Shown: positions 33,789 to 42,924, counted from the stretch's first letter. The stretch is 64,000 nucleotides of DNA from Levilinea saccharolytica (GCF_001306035.1 NZ_LGCM01000039.1:62001-126000), one strand, 5' to 3'. Notes: generated from the letters alone by a model not told the origin. Program-made: numbers and translations.

Positions 33789-33800
33789 CCTTAATGCCGC

Positions 33801-34748
33801 CTAAGCCGCGGCCTCCTCAAAATTACCCAGCAGTTCAATTTCCAATTCCAGGCTGATCCCAAAGCGCTCCAACACGGCCTTCTGAGCTGTGCGGATGAGA
33901 GCCATCACATCCGCCGCTTTGGCACCTTCATCATTGACAAAGAAATTGGCGTGCACCGGGCTGATCTGCGCCCCCCCCACGCGCGCCCCTTTCAGCCCCG
34001 CCGCCTCAATCAGCCGTCCCGCGTAATCACCGGGCGGGTTCTTGAACATGGACCCCATGCTCGCCCCCGGCGGCTGGGTGGCCTTGCGCCGTTCGTTATA
34101 CTGCTCCATCGTCTCCTGCACCGCCTGCGGGGTGCTGTAGCTCAGGCGCAGCGTGGCGGTCAAAATGACCACCGGGCTGGGGGTGCGCTTCAGTGCGCTG
34201 CTGCGGTAGCTGTATCCCATCTGCTCCGCGTTCCACACCTGCCGCCCCTCTGTGCGGTGCAAGATTTCGGCCAGCATCAGGTTGCCGGCCATGTCGCCGC
34301 CGTGCGCCCCAGCGTTGCCGTACACCGCCCCGCCCAGGCTGCCGGGAATGTTGGCGGCCCATTCCAGCCCGCTCAGCCCCCGCAGCGCCGCCTGGCGGGC
34401 GATGCGCCCCAGGTTGGCGCCCGATTCGGCCCACACGCTGGGCTGGGCATCGTGCGCCTGAATTTTGACGTTGTGCCCGCGGTTCAAAACCACCACCCCG
34501 CGCAGCCCGCTGTCGGCTACCAGCACATTGCTGCCGCTGCCCAAAATCACAAAAGGCACGTCCAGATCCCAAAGCTGCCGTACCACCGCTTCCAGTTCCT
34601 GCCAGGTCTGCGCGATCACCATTCCATCCACCGCCCCGCCCATGCGGCCGGTGGTGTAATTGGAAAGGCGCACGTTCTCCTGCAGCCGCGTGCCAAAGGC
34701 GCTGCGCAGGGCGTGGATCGGTAGGGTGGAACGGCTCTTCGGGCTCAT
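33801..34748 (-). CDS. murB: UDP-N-acetylenolpyruvoylglucosamine reductase
   Basis: A 315-residue FAD enzyme that reduces UDP-GlcNAc-enolpyruvate to UDP-MurNAc. VILGSGSNVLVADSGLRG and GLEWAANIPGSLGGAVYGNAG are the FAD-binding motifs; PPGASMGSMFKNP holds the catalytic Ser of type II MurB, and GGAQISPVHANFFVN the C-terminal part. AGGAGC precedes the ATG at 34748; the upstream extension of the frame overlaps the end of the small gene before it. Confidence 0.96.
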   Translation of the reverse strand: MSPKSRSTLPIHALRSAFGTRLQENVRLSNYTTGRMGGAVDGMVIAQTWQELEAVVRQLWDLDVPFVILGSGSNVLVADSGLRGVVVLNRGHNVKIQAHDAQPSVWAESGANLGRIARQAALRGLSGLEWAANIPGSLGGAVYGNAGAHGGDMAGNLMLAEILHRTEGRQVWNAEQMGYSYRSSALKRTPSPVVILTATLRLSYSTPQAVQETMEQYNERRKATQPPGASMGSMFKNPPGDYAGRLIEAAGLKGARVGGAQISPVHANFFVNDEGAKAADVMALIRTAQKAVLERFGISLELEIELLGNFEEAAA

Positions 34749-34755
34749 CCGGCTC

Positions 34756-34941
34756 CTAGAAACCCTTGAAAAAATCAATCAGGCGGTTGACCACCTGCTC
34801 TTTTTGCTCGTTTTCGGACGCCTGGGCAGCTTGCGCCTTGCCCTCGGCCCCGCTCTTATCCCGCGGCGGGCGGGGGGTCAAAACCAGCCCGTTCACCGCC
34901 GGGACGTCCAACTCATACTTGCGTTTTTCCGCCTCACGCAT
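34756..34941 (-). CDS. Small protein of unknown function inside the dcw cluster, with amphipathic C-terminal helix
   Basis: A 61-residue protein between murC and murB. Its ATG overlaps the end of murC by 8 bp and is preceded by GGAGGGGAG, one of the best ribosome sites in the cluster; its TAG lies in the ribosome site of murB. The middle is charged and probably disordered (Lys/Glu/Gln/Ala-rich). The last residues VVNRLIDFFKGF would form an amphipathic helix similar in character to the membrane-targeting helix of FtsA. No family is recognised. Overlaps on both sides argue for a real, translationally coupled gene. Confidence 0.7.
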   Translation of the reverse strand: MREAEKRKYELDVPAVNGLVLTPRPPRDKSGAEGKAQAAQASENEQKEQVVNRLIDFFKGF

Positions 34942-36325
34942 GCTCCCCTCCTCTTGTTCGCAGGCCGGCCAGCACCTGCGCGCTCACCTGGGTGGCGTCC
35001 CCCGCCGAAAGCACCAAAATGACATCTCCGGGGGCCGCCTCGGCCAGCAGCAGCTCAGCGGCCTCGTGCAGCTGCCGCACAAACCTCGCCTGCACACCGC
35101 TCATCTTTGCCACCACCGCCGCCGAAGAAAAATCCTGCGGTTTTTCCCGCGCGGCGTAAATCTCGGTCACAATCACGCGGTCCGCGTCCGCAAAGGACTG
35201 CGCGAATTCATCCAGCAGCAGCTGCGTGCGTGAATAGGTGTGGGGCTGCCACACCGCCCAAATTCGCCGCCCCGCGTAACGGCTGCGCGCCCCCGCCAGG
35301 GTAGTGCGGATTTCGGTGGGATGGTGAGCGTAGTCATCCACCACCACCACACCCGCTGCTTCGCCCAGCACGTCAAAGCGCCGGCCGGTGCCGCTGAACT
35401 GGCCCAGGGCATCGGCCGCCGCGTTCACATCCAGCCCCAAATGGTGCGCCACCGCCAAAGCCGCCAATGCGTTGCGCACGTTGTGTTCGCCGGGAACCTG
35501 CAAATGCACCTCGGCCAGCGGGGCTTCGGCTCCCGATTCCAGCAGCAGCGCCGCGCGGAAACTGAGCCCCAGGCCCGGACGGCTGCCGGTGATGTGCGCT
35601 CGGTAATTCGCCCCCGGCTTCAGGCCGTAGGTCAGGGCCGTGCAGGCGGGCGGCGCAGCTTCCACCAGACCCACCGCGCCCTGCTGGTCGGCGCAGGCCA
35701 ACAGCAGCCCCCCCGCGCGCAGCCGGCCCACAAACTCGCCAAATGCCTGGTAGTAATCCGCCGGTGTGGGGAAGCAGTCGGGGTGATCATGTTCAACATG
35801 CGTCACCACGGCCACATCCGGGTTCAGACCCAGGAACATGCGGTCATATTCATCCGCCTCGATCACAAACACCGGCCCCTGGCCCGCGTGAGCGTTGCTG
35901 CCCAGGTTCTTGGCCACCCCGCCGATGATGTACGAGGGTTCTTGCCCCAGCGCGGTCAGCATCCAGGCGATCATGGCAGTGGTGGTGCTTTTGCCGTGCG
36001 TCCCCGCCACAGCCACGGTCACGTTCTCAGCCATCAGGCCGCCCAGGAAATCGGAGCGCTTCAGCACAGGGATACCCGCCGCCTGCGCCGCCTGCACCTC
36101 GGGGTTCTCATCTGCCACAGCGCTGGAGCGCACCACCAGGTCTGCACCCTGAATGTTCTCCGCGCGGTGGCCCACCTCTACGCGCGCACCCAAACGGGAC
36201 AGCTCTTCGGTGGCTGCCGAAGCCTGTTGGTCCGAGCCGCTCACGACGTAGCCGCGCTCCAAAAGCAAGCGCGCAATCGCCGAAAGGCCGCTCCCACCCA
36301 TCCCAATCAAGTGCACGTGTGTCAT
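34934..36325 (-). CDS. murC: UDP-N-acetylmuramate--L-alanine ligase
   Basis: A 463-residue Mur ligase that adds L-Ala to UDP-MurNAc. HLIGMGGSGLSAIARLL (N-terminal UDP site), the P-loop AGTHGKSTTTAM, EADEYDRMFL, and VVDDYAHHPTEI are diagnostic. The ATG at 36325 shares one base with the stop of the CvpA-like gene (TGATG), so it is coupled; the upstream frame is a shadow of that gene. Confidence 0.98.
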   Translation of the reverse strand: MTHVHLIGMGGSGLSAIARLLLERGYVVSGSDQQASAATEELSRLGARVEVGHRAENIQGADLVVRSSAVADENPEVQAAQAAGIPVLKRSDFLGGLMAENVTVAVAGTHGKSTTTAMIAWMLTALGQEPSYIIGGVAKNLGSNAHAGQGPVFVIEADEYDRMFLGLNPDVAVVTHVEHDHPDCFPTPADYYQAFGEFVGRLRAGGLLLACADQQGAVGLVEAAPPACTALTYGLKPGANYRAHITGSRPGLGLSFRAALLLESGAEAPLAEVHLQVPGEHNVRNALAALAVAHHLGLDVNAAADALGQFSGTGRRFDVLGEAAGVVVVDDYAHHPTEIRTTLAGARSRYAGRRIWAVWQPHTYSRTQLLLDEFAQSFADADRVIVTEIYAAREKPQDFSSAAVVAKMSGVQARFVRQLHEAAELLLAEAAPGDVILVLSAGDATQVSAQVLAGLRTRGGEHA

Positions 36326-36861
36326 CAGATAAACACCACCAGAACAAAAGCGAAGGCAATCGCCACAGCGAAATAAATCGCCGGGGTGCCCAACCAATAC
36401 GGCGGCATCAGCGGCATCATGCGCGCGGTCGCCTCTGCAATCGGGCCTGACATGGGCGCTATGATAACGCTAAAAGGATATCCGGCGTCATCCAGGTAAT
36501 ACCAGATTGAGCCAAATACCAGGTAGCCGTTCAGCGCACCCAAAAAGAAGCCCAGCAGCGAATCTTGCAGCCGTTCGCGGGCAAAGCGGTTGGTGCCGGC
36601 CAGCTTGGGGATATTGGGGCCTTGATAGCCGAAAAACACCATCGCCAGCATCAGCAAAAACCGCACCCAAAAGAGGGTCGCCCCACCGGCAAAGACCACG
36701 TTATCGCGCATGAAGGGCACAAACCGCTCCAACACAGTGATGATGAACATGGCCAGAATGACCGCAAAGCTGACCAGCAGTTCCTTGGCCCAACCGCGAG
36801 TCATGCCGATCACCGCGAACAGCGCCACAAAAATCCAAAAAAGCACATTCAAGCCTATCAT
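36325..36861 (-). CDS. CvpA-like integral membrane protein
   Basis: A 178-residue protein with about four transmembrane segments, starting MIGLNVLFWIFVALFAVIGM and continuing TRGWAKELL, the conserved loop of the CvpA/colicin V production family. It overlaps the end of murG by 4 bp (ATGA) and touches murC. CvpA is not normally in the dcw cluster; its placement suggests a role at the division site or in cell envelope assembly, which is inference. Confidence 0.75.
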   Translation of the reverse strand: MIGLNVLFWIFVALFAVIGMTRGWAKELLVSFAVILAMFIITVLERFVPFMRDNVVFAGGATLFWVRFLLMLAMVFFGYQGPNIPKLAGTNRFARERLQDSLLGFFLGALNGYLVFGSIWYYLDDAGYPFSVIIAPMSGPIAEATARMMPLMPPYWLGTPAIYFAVAIAFAFVLVVFI

Positions 36862-37970
36862 GCGGGGCCTCCCGCTTTCGCATCTTCGCCTTTGGCCTGA
36901 GCCAACACCAGGGCGGCAATCCGTTCCGCCGCGCCGGGTTGGGCCAAAGAACGCATGGCCGCGCGCATTGCGTCCAGCCGGGATGGGTCTTGCAGCAAGC
37001 CCGAAACCTTCTCCAAAAGCTGCGCGCCCAGTTCCTCATCCCGCACCATCACCGCCGCCCCCTGAGCCTCCAAGAAGGCCGCGTTGACCTTTTGGTAGCG
37101 CCAGGCGTAAGGATACGGCACCAACACCGCGGGCAGACCGAATTTGGGCAGTTCGCCCAGGGTGGAGGCGCCCGCCCGCATCACCGCCAGATCGGCGCTG
37201 GCCAAAGCCGCGCCCATGTCGTGCAGGTAGGGGAAAGCCCGGTAGCGAAAGGTCAGCTCTTCCGGCAGGGCCTGCGCCGCCCGATCCACCTCTTCCCAAT
37301 CCAACTGCCCGCTGACATGCACCACCTGGCAGAGCTTAAGCAGTTCGGGCAGATGGGCCAGCACCGCACGGTTCAAAGAACGCGCACCCTTGCTGCCCCC
37401 CGCCACCAACAGCACGGGCACATCCGCCTTGAAGGCGAAGCGCCGCTGCCCGCCGCGCCGGTCCCACTCATCCAGTTCGGGACGCGTGGGATACCCCGTC
37501 ACCGTCATGGCCTTGCGCTGGGGGAAGAATTCCCGCGAAGGTTCCGCCGTCAGAGCAATATGGTCGGCGAAGCGCGCCAGGAATTTCAGCGCCATCCCCG
37601 GCTCAATATCCGGCACATACAGCACGGTGGGGATGCGCCAGGCCGCCACGGCCATCGGCGCGGCCACGTACCCGCCGGTCATCAGCAGCACGTCCGGACG
37701 AAATTCGCGCAGCACGCGGCCCGCCGCCAGCACGCCCTGGATCAGCTTCCACAGGTTCCCAGGCAGCGCGCGCAGACCCACGCCGTGCACCCCCGCCGCC
37801 GGAATGGCGCGGAACGGCACACCGGCGCGTTCCACCAGGTCGGCTTCCATGCCGCCCTGGCCGCCCACCCACAAGACGGACTCGAACTTACCCGCGAGGG
37901 CTTGCAGCACGGACAGTGCGGGATACACGCCGCCGCCCGTCCCGCCAGCGCAAATCAACAACCGCGCCAA
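36858..37970 (-). CDS. murG: Divergent MurG-like lipid II glycosyltransferase
   Basis: A 370-residue GT28 enzyme predicted to add GlcNAc to lipid I. Matching features: GGTGGGVYPALSVL, MTGGYVAAPMAVAAW, VAGGSKGARSLN, MRAGASTLGELPKFGLPAVLVP. Two usual signatures are altered: the conserved His of GGTGGH is Gly, and the HEQN segment reads YVPDIEPG. The start is set at TTG 37970: it gives MARLLICAGGTGGG as in other MurG proteins and is preceded at 8 nt by GGAGG; an ATG at 38021 is possible but overlaps more. The gene overlaps ftsW by 83 bp. Confidence 0.88.
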   Translation of the reverse strand: MARLLICAGGTGGGVYPALSVLQALAGKFESVLWVGGQGGMEADLVERAGVPFRAIPAAGVHGVGLRALPGNLWKLIQGVLAAGRVLREFRPDVLLMTGGYVAAPMAVAAWRIPTVLYVPDIEPGMALKFLARFADHIALTAEPSREFFPQRKAMTVTGYPTRPELDEWDRRGGQRRFAFKADVPVLLVAGGSKGARSLNRAVLAHLPELLKLCQVVHVSGQLDWEEVDRAAQALPEELTFRYRAFPYLHDMGAALASADLAVMRAGASTLGELPKFGLPAVLVPYPYAWRYQKVNAAFLEAQGAAVMVRDEELGAQLLEKVSGLLQDPSRLDAMRAAMRSLAQPGAAERIAALVLAQAKGEDAKAGGPA

Positions 37971-39132
37971 AGGTCTTCCCTCCACTCGTTCCGGAATCCT
38001 GCATGCCGATCCGGTTGACATTTAACAGCAGGCCAATACCCGCGAAAATCGTGATCAAAGATGAGCCGCCGTAACTGAGGAACGGCAGCGCGTTCCCCGT
38101 AAAAGGCAGCAGCCCAAACAGCACCGCGATGTTCAGCAGCGCCTCCAGGGTGATCCACAGCGTCACCCCGCTGGCCAGCAGCTTGCCCAAGAAATCCGGC
38201 GTGCGCTCCGCAATGCGCAGCCCGCGCCACAAGATCAGCCCATAGAGCGCAATCACCACCAGGCCGCCGATCAGACCGGCTTCTTCCACCAGCACCGCAA
38301 AAACGCTGTCCGTCCAACCGAAGGGCAGGCCGGTGTTTTTGGTCAGGCTGTTGCCCAGCCCCACCCCAAACACCCCACCCCGCGCCACCGCCTCCAATGC
38401 GCGCTGCACGTGGTTCGAAGCGTTGAGCAAGTCCTTCAAGCCCTCAATGTACGAACCCATGCGGTTGCTGCCGGTGGAATACAGCCGCACCACCACCAGG
38501 CCCACAGTTGAGACCATAATTAGAAAAGTGGTGATGATGCGGAAGTTGCCGCCCGCTAAGAACAGCATGATCCCGCCCATGATCAGGATGGTGAAGGCCA
38601 CGCTCATATCCGGCTGGATCATGATCAACCCGGCCATCAGCCCCATAATGCCCAACATGGGCAGCAGACCGGCGCTGATGCTGTTGATCGAGTCCTTGCG
38701 CGAGTTCATCCACACCGACAAATAGAGAACCGTCATCAGCTTGGCCAACTCCGAGGGCTGAACCGAGCCTTCCACCAGTGAACGCCCGTTGACCTCTCCC
38801 TTGATTTTGGCGATGGTGATCACCACCGCCAGGGCCACCAGGGTCACGCCCATCATCGGCACCACAAAGCGTTTCAGCCAGCGGTAATCCAGGAAATAAG
38901 CCGCGCCCATGACGGCCAGGCCCAGCACCACGAAGACGGCCTGCCGCACCAAAAAGTAGGTGGTGGAGCCGTTCTCCTGGGCCATGCCCGCTTTCCAACT
39001 GGCCGAATAAATCGCCATAAGGCCAATTAATGCCAGGGCAATCACCGCCAACAGCAGAGGAACGTCCACCGCCAGCCGTAAGTTTCTGCGCGCCGAAACC
39101 GCCGCGGGCCTTACGAAAGTTGATTGACCCAT
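37888..39132 (-). CDS. ftsW: Septal peptidoglycan polymerase FtsW
   Basis: A 414-residue SEDS-family polytopic protein with ten predicted membrane segments. NGRSLVEGSVQPSELAKL, GLGNSLTKNTGLPFGWTDSVFAVLVEEAGL and LPFLSYGGSSLI are the SEDS signatures, including the catalytic Glu/Asp loop. It polymerises lipid II with FtsI. A basic 40-residue tail after the last membrane segment is encoded in the overlap with murG. Its ATG overlaps the end of murD by 22 bp. Confidence 0.96.
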   Translation of the reverse strand: MGQSTFVRPAAVSARRNLRLAVDVPLLLAVIALALIGLMAIYSASWKAGMAQENGSTTYFLVRQAVFVVLGLAVMGAAYFLDYRWLKRFVVPMMGVTLVALAVVITIAKIKGEVNGRSLVEGSVQPSELAKLMTVLYLSVWMNSRKDSINSISAGLLPMLGIMGLMAGLIMIQPDMSVAFTILIMGGIMLFLAGGNFRIITTFLIMVSTVGLVVVRLYSTGSNRMGSYIEGLKDLLNASNHVQRALEAVARGGVFGVGLGNSLTKNTGLPFGWTDSVFAVLVEEAGLIGGLVVIALYGLILWRGLRIAERTPDFLGKLLASGVTLWITLEALLNIAVLFGLLPFTGNALPFLSYGGSSLITIFAGIGLLLNVNRIGMQDSGTSGGKTFGAVVDLRWRDGRRRVSRTVRAASPRG

Positions 39133-40499
39133 TTTCGGAACTCCTCTCCGCGCTCTTCAAAGTCGCGGAATTGATCAAAGCTGGTTCCACCCGGCGAAAG
39201 CAGCACCACATCGCCCGCCGAAGCCGCCCGCGCCGCCGCCTGCACAGCTTCCTGCAAACCAGGGCACTGTTCCAACGTGTAGGGGCGCTGACCGGGCTGG
39301 GTTTCGCCCAGGGCAGCCAAAATCTTGGGGGCGGCCTCGCCAAACACCACCACATGATCCACACGCTCGTGGATCAGCGCCGCCAGGCCTTCCCAGGGCA
39401 GTTTCTTGTCGCGCCCGCCCAACAGCAGCACCAGCGGCTCGCTGAAGGCGCGCACCGCCGCTGCCGTGCGTTCCGGCGCGGTGGCGATCGAATCGTTGTA
39501 CCAGGCAGCCCCGTTGACCATGCGCACAAATTCCAAACGGTGCGCCACCCCCGCAAAGCCGCTCACCCCGGCGATCATGGCCTCCACCGGAAAACCCGCC
39601 GCATAGGCGATGGCACAGGCCGCCAGCACATTCATGCGGTTGTGCATGCCGCGCAGGCGGATCAAGTCCACCGGCATCAGCTCCACAGCTTTGCCGTTGG
39701 CCTGCAGCCAGATGCGCCCATCGCGTTCAAATGTGCCGGTTTGATCCGGCGCCAGGCGCTCAAAACCAAAGCTCACCAGCTTGCCGCGCACCTGCCCGGC
39801 CAAAGCCCAGGCCCCGGGGTCTTCGCGCCCCAAGATGGCGATGTCTTCCGGCTTCTGGAAAGCCAGAATGCGCCCCTTGGCCGCGGCGTAGGCTTCCAAG
39901 GTGCCGTGGCGGTCCAAATGGTTGGGGGTGATGTTCAAAACTGCCCCCACCTGCGGGGAACGCGTCATCTGCTCCAATTGGAAGCTGGACAGCTCCAAAA
40001 TGACCACATCCTCCGGCTTCATCTGATCCACCAGATCAATCAGCGGCTGGCCGATGTTGCCGCCCACCCAGGCATGCTGCGGTTCACGCACAGCGGCCTG
40101 CGCCATGCGCGCCACCAGGGTGGTGGTGGTGGTCTTGCCCGCCGAGCCGGTGATGCCCACCACGCGGCAGGGCACGGCGTCCATGAAGATCTGCGAATCG
40201 TTGCTCAGCGGGATGCCGCGCCGCTGCGCCTCGACCACAATGGGCAGATCCAGCGGAACCCCGCCGGAAAGGCACACCAGATCCGTCTGATCCAACAGTT
40301 CCAAAGGATGACCGCCCAAGGCCCAGCGCACGCCCGTATCGGCCATGCCTTCCATCGAAGCCAGCATCTGCGCCTCGCTGCGCTGATCGTTGAGGGTCAC
40401 GCGCGCGCCCATGCGGTCCAGATAGCGTCCCAGGGCCAGGCCCTGACGGGCGGCTCCTAGAATGAGAATTCGGCGGTTCGTCCAATCGTTCATCATCAT
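39111..40499 (-). CDS. murD: UDP-N-acetylmuramoylalanine--D-glutamate ligase
   Basis: A 462-residue Mur ligase that adds D-Glu. GAARQGLALGRYLDRMG, the P-loop GITGSAGKTTTTTL, ELSSFQLEQM, NITPNHLDRHG, and the C-terminal LLLGGRDKKLPW are present. Three consecutive ATG codons begin at 40499, the first sharing a base with the mraY stop (TGATG). The longer frame upstream is a shadow of mraY. Confidence 0.97.
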   Translation of the reverse strand: MMMNDWTNRRILILGAARQGLALGRYLDRMGARVTLNDQRSEAQMLASMEGMADTGVRWALGGHPLELLDQTDLVCLSGGVPLDLPIVVEAQRRGIPLSNDSQIFMDAVPCRVVGITGSAGKTTTTTLVARMAQAAVREPQHAWVGGNIGQPLIDLVDQMKPEDVVILELSSFQLEQMTRSPQVGAVLNITPNHLDRHGTLEAYAAAKGRILAFQKPEDIAILGREDPGAWALAGQVRGKLVSFGFERLAPDQTGTFERDGRIWLQANGKAVELMPVDLIRLRGMHNRMNVLAACAIAYAAGFPVEAMIAGVSGFAGVAHRLEFVRMVNGAAWYNDSIATAPERTAAAVRAFSEPLVLLLGGRDKKLPWEGLAALIHERVDHVVVFGEAAPKILAALGETQPGQRPYTLEQCPGLQEAVQAAARAASAGDVVLLSPGGTSFDQFRDFEERGEEFRKWVNQLS

Positions 40500-41491
40500 C
40501 ACACCAGCGCAATCGCAATGCCTAACATCGCAAACAGCAGCCCCACCAACCAAAAGCGCTGTACCACCTGCGTTTCGCTCCAACCCATCAGCTCAAAATG
40601 GTGATGGATGGGGGCCATCTTGAAAAAGCGCTTGCCTTTGGTGAGCCGAAAATAGGTGATTTGGATCACCACGCTGAGCACCTCGCTCACCGGAATGATG
40701 GCAATCACCGGGATGAGCAGCCACTGGCCGGTCATCAGCGCCACCACGCCCAACACCGCACCCAGGGCCAGCGAGCCGGTATCCCCCATGAACAGCTCGG
40801 CCGGGTGGACGTTGAACCACAAGAAGCCGAAGATCGCGCCCACCAGGGTGAAGCAGAAGCGGCCCAAGAACACCTGCCCCTGCATCAGGGCGATGGCCCC
40901 GTAGGCGGCGAAAGCCGTGGCCGAAATCAGCCCCGCCAGGCCGTCTAACCCATCGGTGAAGTTGACCGCGTTGGAGCAGCCCACAATGATAAAAGCTGCC
41001 ACCGGCACGTACCACACCCCCAGGGGGATGGGGTCTTCATAAGCGGGCCAAAACACCTCCGGCACGCCCAGCATGTATTTCAAAACCAGAGCCGTGCCCA
41101 CCGCCAGCAGCACCTGGAAGAGGAATTTCGTCCGCGCGCGCATCCCCAGCCCGCGGCGCGGCCCGCGAATCCCTTCCCAGTCGTCAATGCCGCCCAAAAT
41201 GCTGAAGGAGATCATCACCACCAGCGGCAGCAGCACCGAGCGGCCCAACACATCCACACCCAATACGGTGGCCCCATTCATCAGCAGGGTCACCAGCGTT
41301 ACCGGCAGGATGATCATCACCCCACCCATCGTGGGGGTGCCCATCTTGGTGAAGTGCCGCCCGGGGCCTTCCACGCGGATCAATTTACCGATCTTGAGGT
41401 AGCGCAGCAAACGCACCAGCGGCCCGCCCCAAATCACGGCCATCATGAAGCCCAGCGTGCTCAAAGCCAGCGCCAGAGAAGTCTCTTTCAT
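40499..41491 (-). CDS. mraY: Phospho-N-acetylmuramoyl-pentapeptide transferase
   Basis: A 330-residue polytopic enzyme that makes lipid I from UDP-MurNAc-pentapeptide and undecaprenyl phosphate. KMGTPTMGGVMI, FSILGGIDDWEGI (the DD motif), CSNAVNFTDGLDGLAG, FMGDTGSLALG, and MAPIHHHFELMGWSE (the HHH motif) are all present. Its start overlaps the murF stop as ATGA. Confidence 0.98.
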   Translation of the reverse strand: MKETSLALALSTLGFMMAVIWGGPLVRLLRYLKIGKLIRVEGPGRHFTKMGTPTMGGVMIILPVTLVTLLMNGATVLGVDVLGRSVLLPLVVMISFSILGGIDDWEGIRGPRRGLGMRARTKFLFQVLLAVGTALVLKYMLGVPEVFWPAYEDPIPLGVWYVPVAAFIIVGCSNAVNFTDGLDGLAGLISATAFAAYGAIALMQGQVFLGRFCFTLVGAIFGFLWFNVHPAELFMGDTGSLALGAVLGVVALMTGQWLLIPVIAIIPVSEVLSVVIQITYFRLTKGKRFFKMAPIHHHFELMGWSETQVVQRFWLVGLLFAMLGIAIALV

Positions 41492-42912
41492 CGCTTCGGC
41501 TCCAATCCAGAAACGATCCGGTCCATGCGCAGGCCGTGGGAGCCTTTGATCAAAACCACATCGCCTTCGTGCAGGTGGGTCTTGAGGTAATCCGTAACCG
41601 CTTCGATCTCATCAAAGCAGGTGATATGCTTGGGGTTCATCCCAGCGCGCCGCGCCGCATCGGCAATGATGCAGCCGCGCTGGCCCAAGGTCACCAACTC
41701 GCTGCACACCTCAGCCACGCGCACACCCACCATCTCGTGCCCCTGCCGTTCGTACTGGCCCAGTTCCAACATCTCGCCCAACACAGCCACCTTGCGCCCA
41801 TCAATTTCGCTGAGCAAGTTCAAGGCTGCCAGAGTCGATTCCGGCGAGGCGTTGTAGGTATCGTCCAAAATCAGTGCGCCCTGCGCGCTATGCACCGCCA
41901 CCAGCCGCAGCTGGGTGTGGCCGTGCTGCATTCCAGACACAATTTCAGACCATGACAGGCCTTCCACCAGCCCCACCGCCGCCGCGCGCAGCGCCGTGTG
42001 CACCGAATGACGGCCAATGAGCGGCACGCGCAGATGCAGAGCTTCCTGGCGGTAGTTCAGCCGGAAGCGAATGCCCTCCAGCCCCAGCCCTTCCACGCGG
42101 TCAGCCCACAAATCGGCTTCGGGATCCATGCCGTAATAGAACACCCGCGCCTGGGTCTTGGCCGCCATCGGCCGCACCCACGGGTCGTCGTAGTTCAAAA
42201 TGGCCACGCCCTCTGGCCCGGCCGGAAGCGCCTGCACCAGCTCACTCTTGCCCTGGGCGATGACCTCCTGCGAACCGGCGCGCTCGGCGTGTACCGTGCC
42301 CACGTTGGTCACCACACCCACCTGGGGCAGGGCGATATCGCACAGGAAAGATATTTCCCCGGGCACAAAGAAGCCCATCTCCAAAACCGCTCGTTCGTGA
42401 CCCGGCCCCAGCCGCAAAATGCTCAAAGGCAGGCCGATTTCGTTGTTCAAATTACCCGGGCTTTTCAGGGTGCGGTAGCGGCGGCTGAGCACTTCGCTGA
42501 CCAGTTCTTTGGTGGTGGACTTCCCCACGCTGCCGGTGATGCCGATCACGCGCAGGTTGAGCTGCCGCCGCCAAAAGCGCGCCGTCTGCTGCAAGGCGGT
42601 CAGGGGGTCATCCACCCACAGGCAGAAGGGGCCTTGCGGAACGCTGAACCCCGCGGGCAGTTGGCCGCCGCGCAGGTCCACACAGGTGAACTGGGCGGAA
42701 AGGTCGCGCCCCACCAACGCCAGATGCGCCCCGCGCCGAAAAGCGTCCCCGATGTAATCATGCCCATCCACGCGCTCGCCTGGCAGGGCCACAAACATCG
42801 AAGCCGGAATCACCTGACGTGAATCAATCGTAGCCTCACTGATCACCAATGAGGCCGCGCCGTCCGGTCGAATGCCCGTCAGGGCCTGCAGCACGTCTGC
42901 CAGTGTAAGCAC
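41488..42912 (-). CDS. murF: UDP-MurNAc-tripeptide--D-alanyl-D-alanine ligase
   Basis: A 474-residue Mur ligase that adds D-Ala-D-Ala. IDSRQVIPASMFVALPGERV near the N-terminus, the P-loop GITGSVGKSTTKELV, NLNNEIGLPLSILRL, LEMGFFVPGEI, DDTYNASPESTLAAL and KGSHGLRMDRIV are typical. It follows ftsI directly (12 bp); the gene for the preceding step, murE, is not between them as it is in most dcw clusters. Confidence 0.98.
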   Translation of the reverse strand: MLTLADVLQALTGIRPDGAASLVISEATIDSRQVIPASMFVALPGERVDGHDYIGDAFRRGAHLALVGRDLSAQFTCVDLRGGQLPAGFSVPQGPFCLWVDDPLTALQQTARFWRRQLNLRVIGITGSVGKSTTKELVSEVLSRRYRTLKSPGNLNNEIGLPLSILRLGPGHERAVLEMGFFVPGEISFLCDIALPQVGVVTNVGTVHAERAGSQEVIAQGKSELVQALPAGPEGVAILNYDDPWVRPMAAKTQARVFYYGMDPEADLWADRVEGLGLEGIRFRLNYRQEALHLRVPLIGRHSVHTALRAAAVGLVEGLSWSEIVSGMQHGHTQLRLVAVHSAQGALILDDTYNASPESTLAALNLLSEIDGRKVAVLGEMLELGQYERQGHEMVGVRVAEVCSELVTLGQRGCIIADAARRAGMNPKHITCFDEIEAVTDYLKTHLHEGDVVLIKGSHGLRMDRIVSGLEPKR

Positions 42913-42924
42913 GTTTCCTTTACC

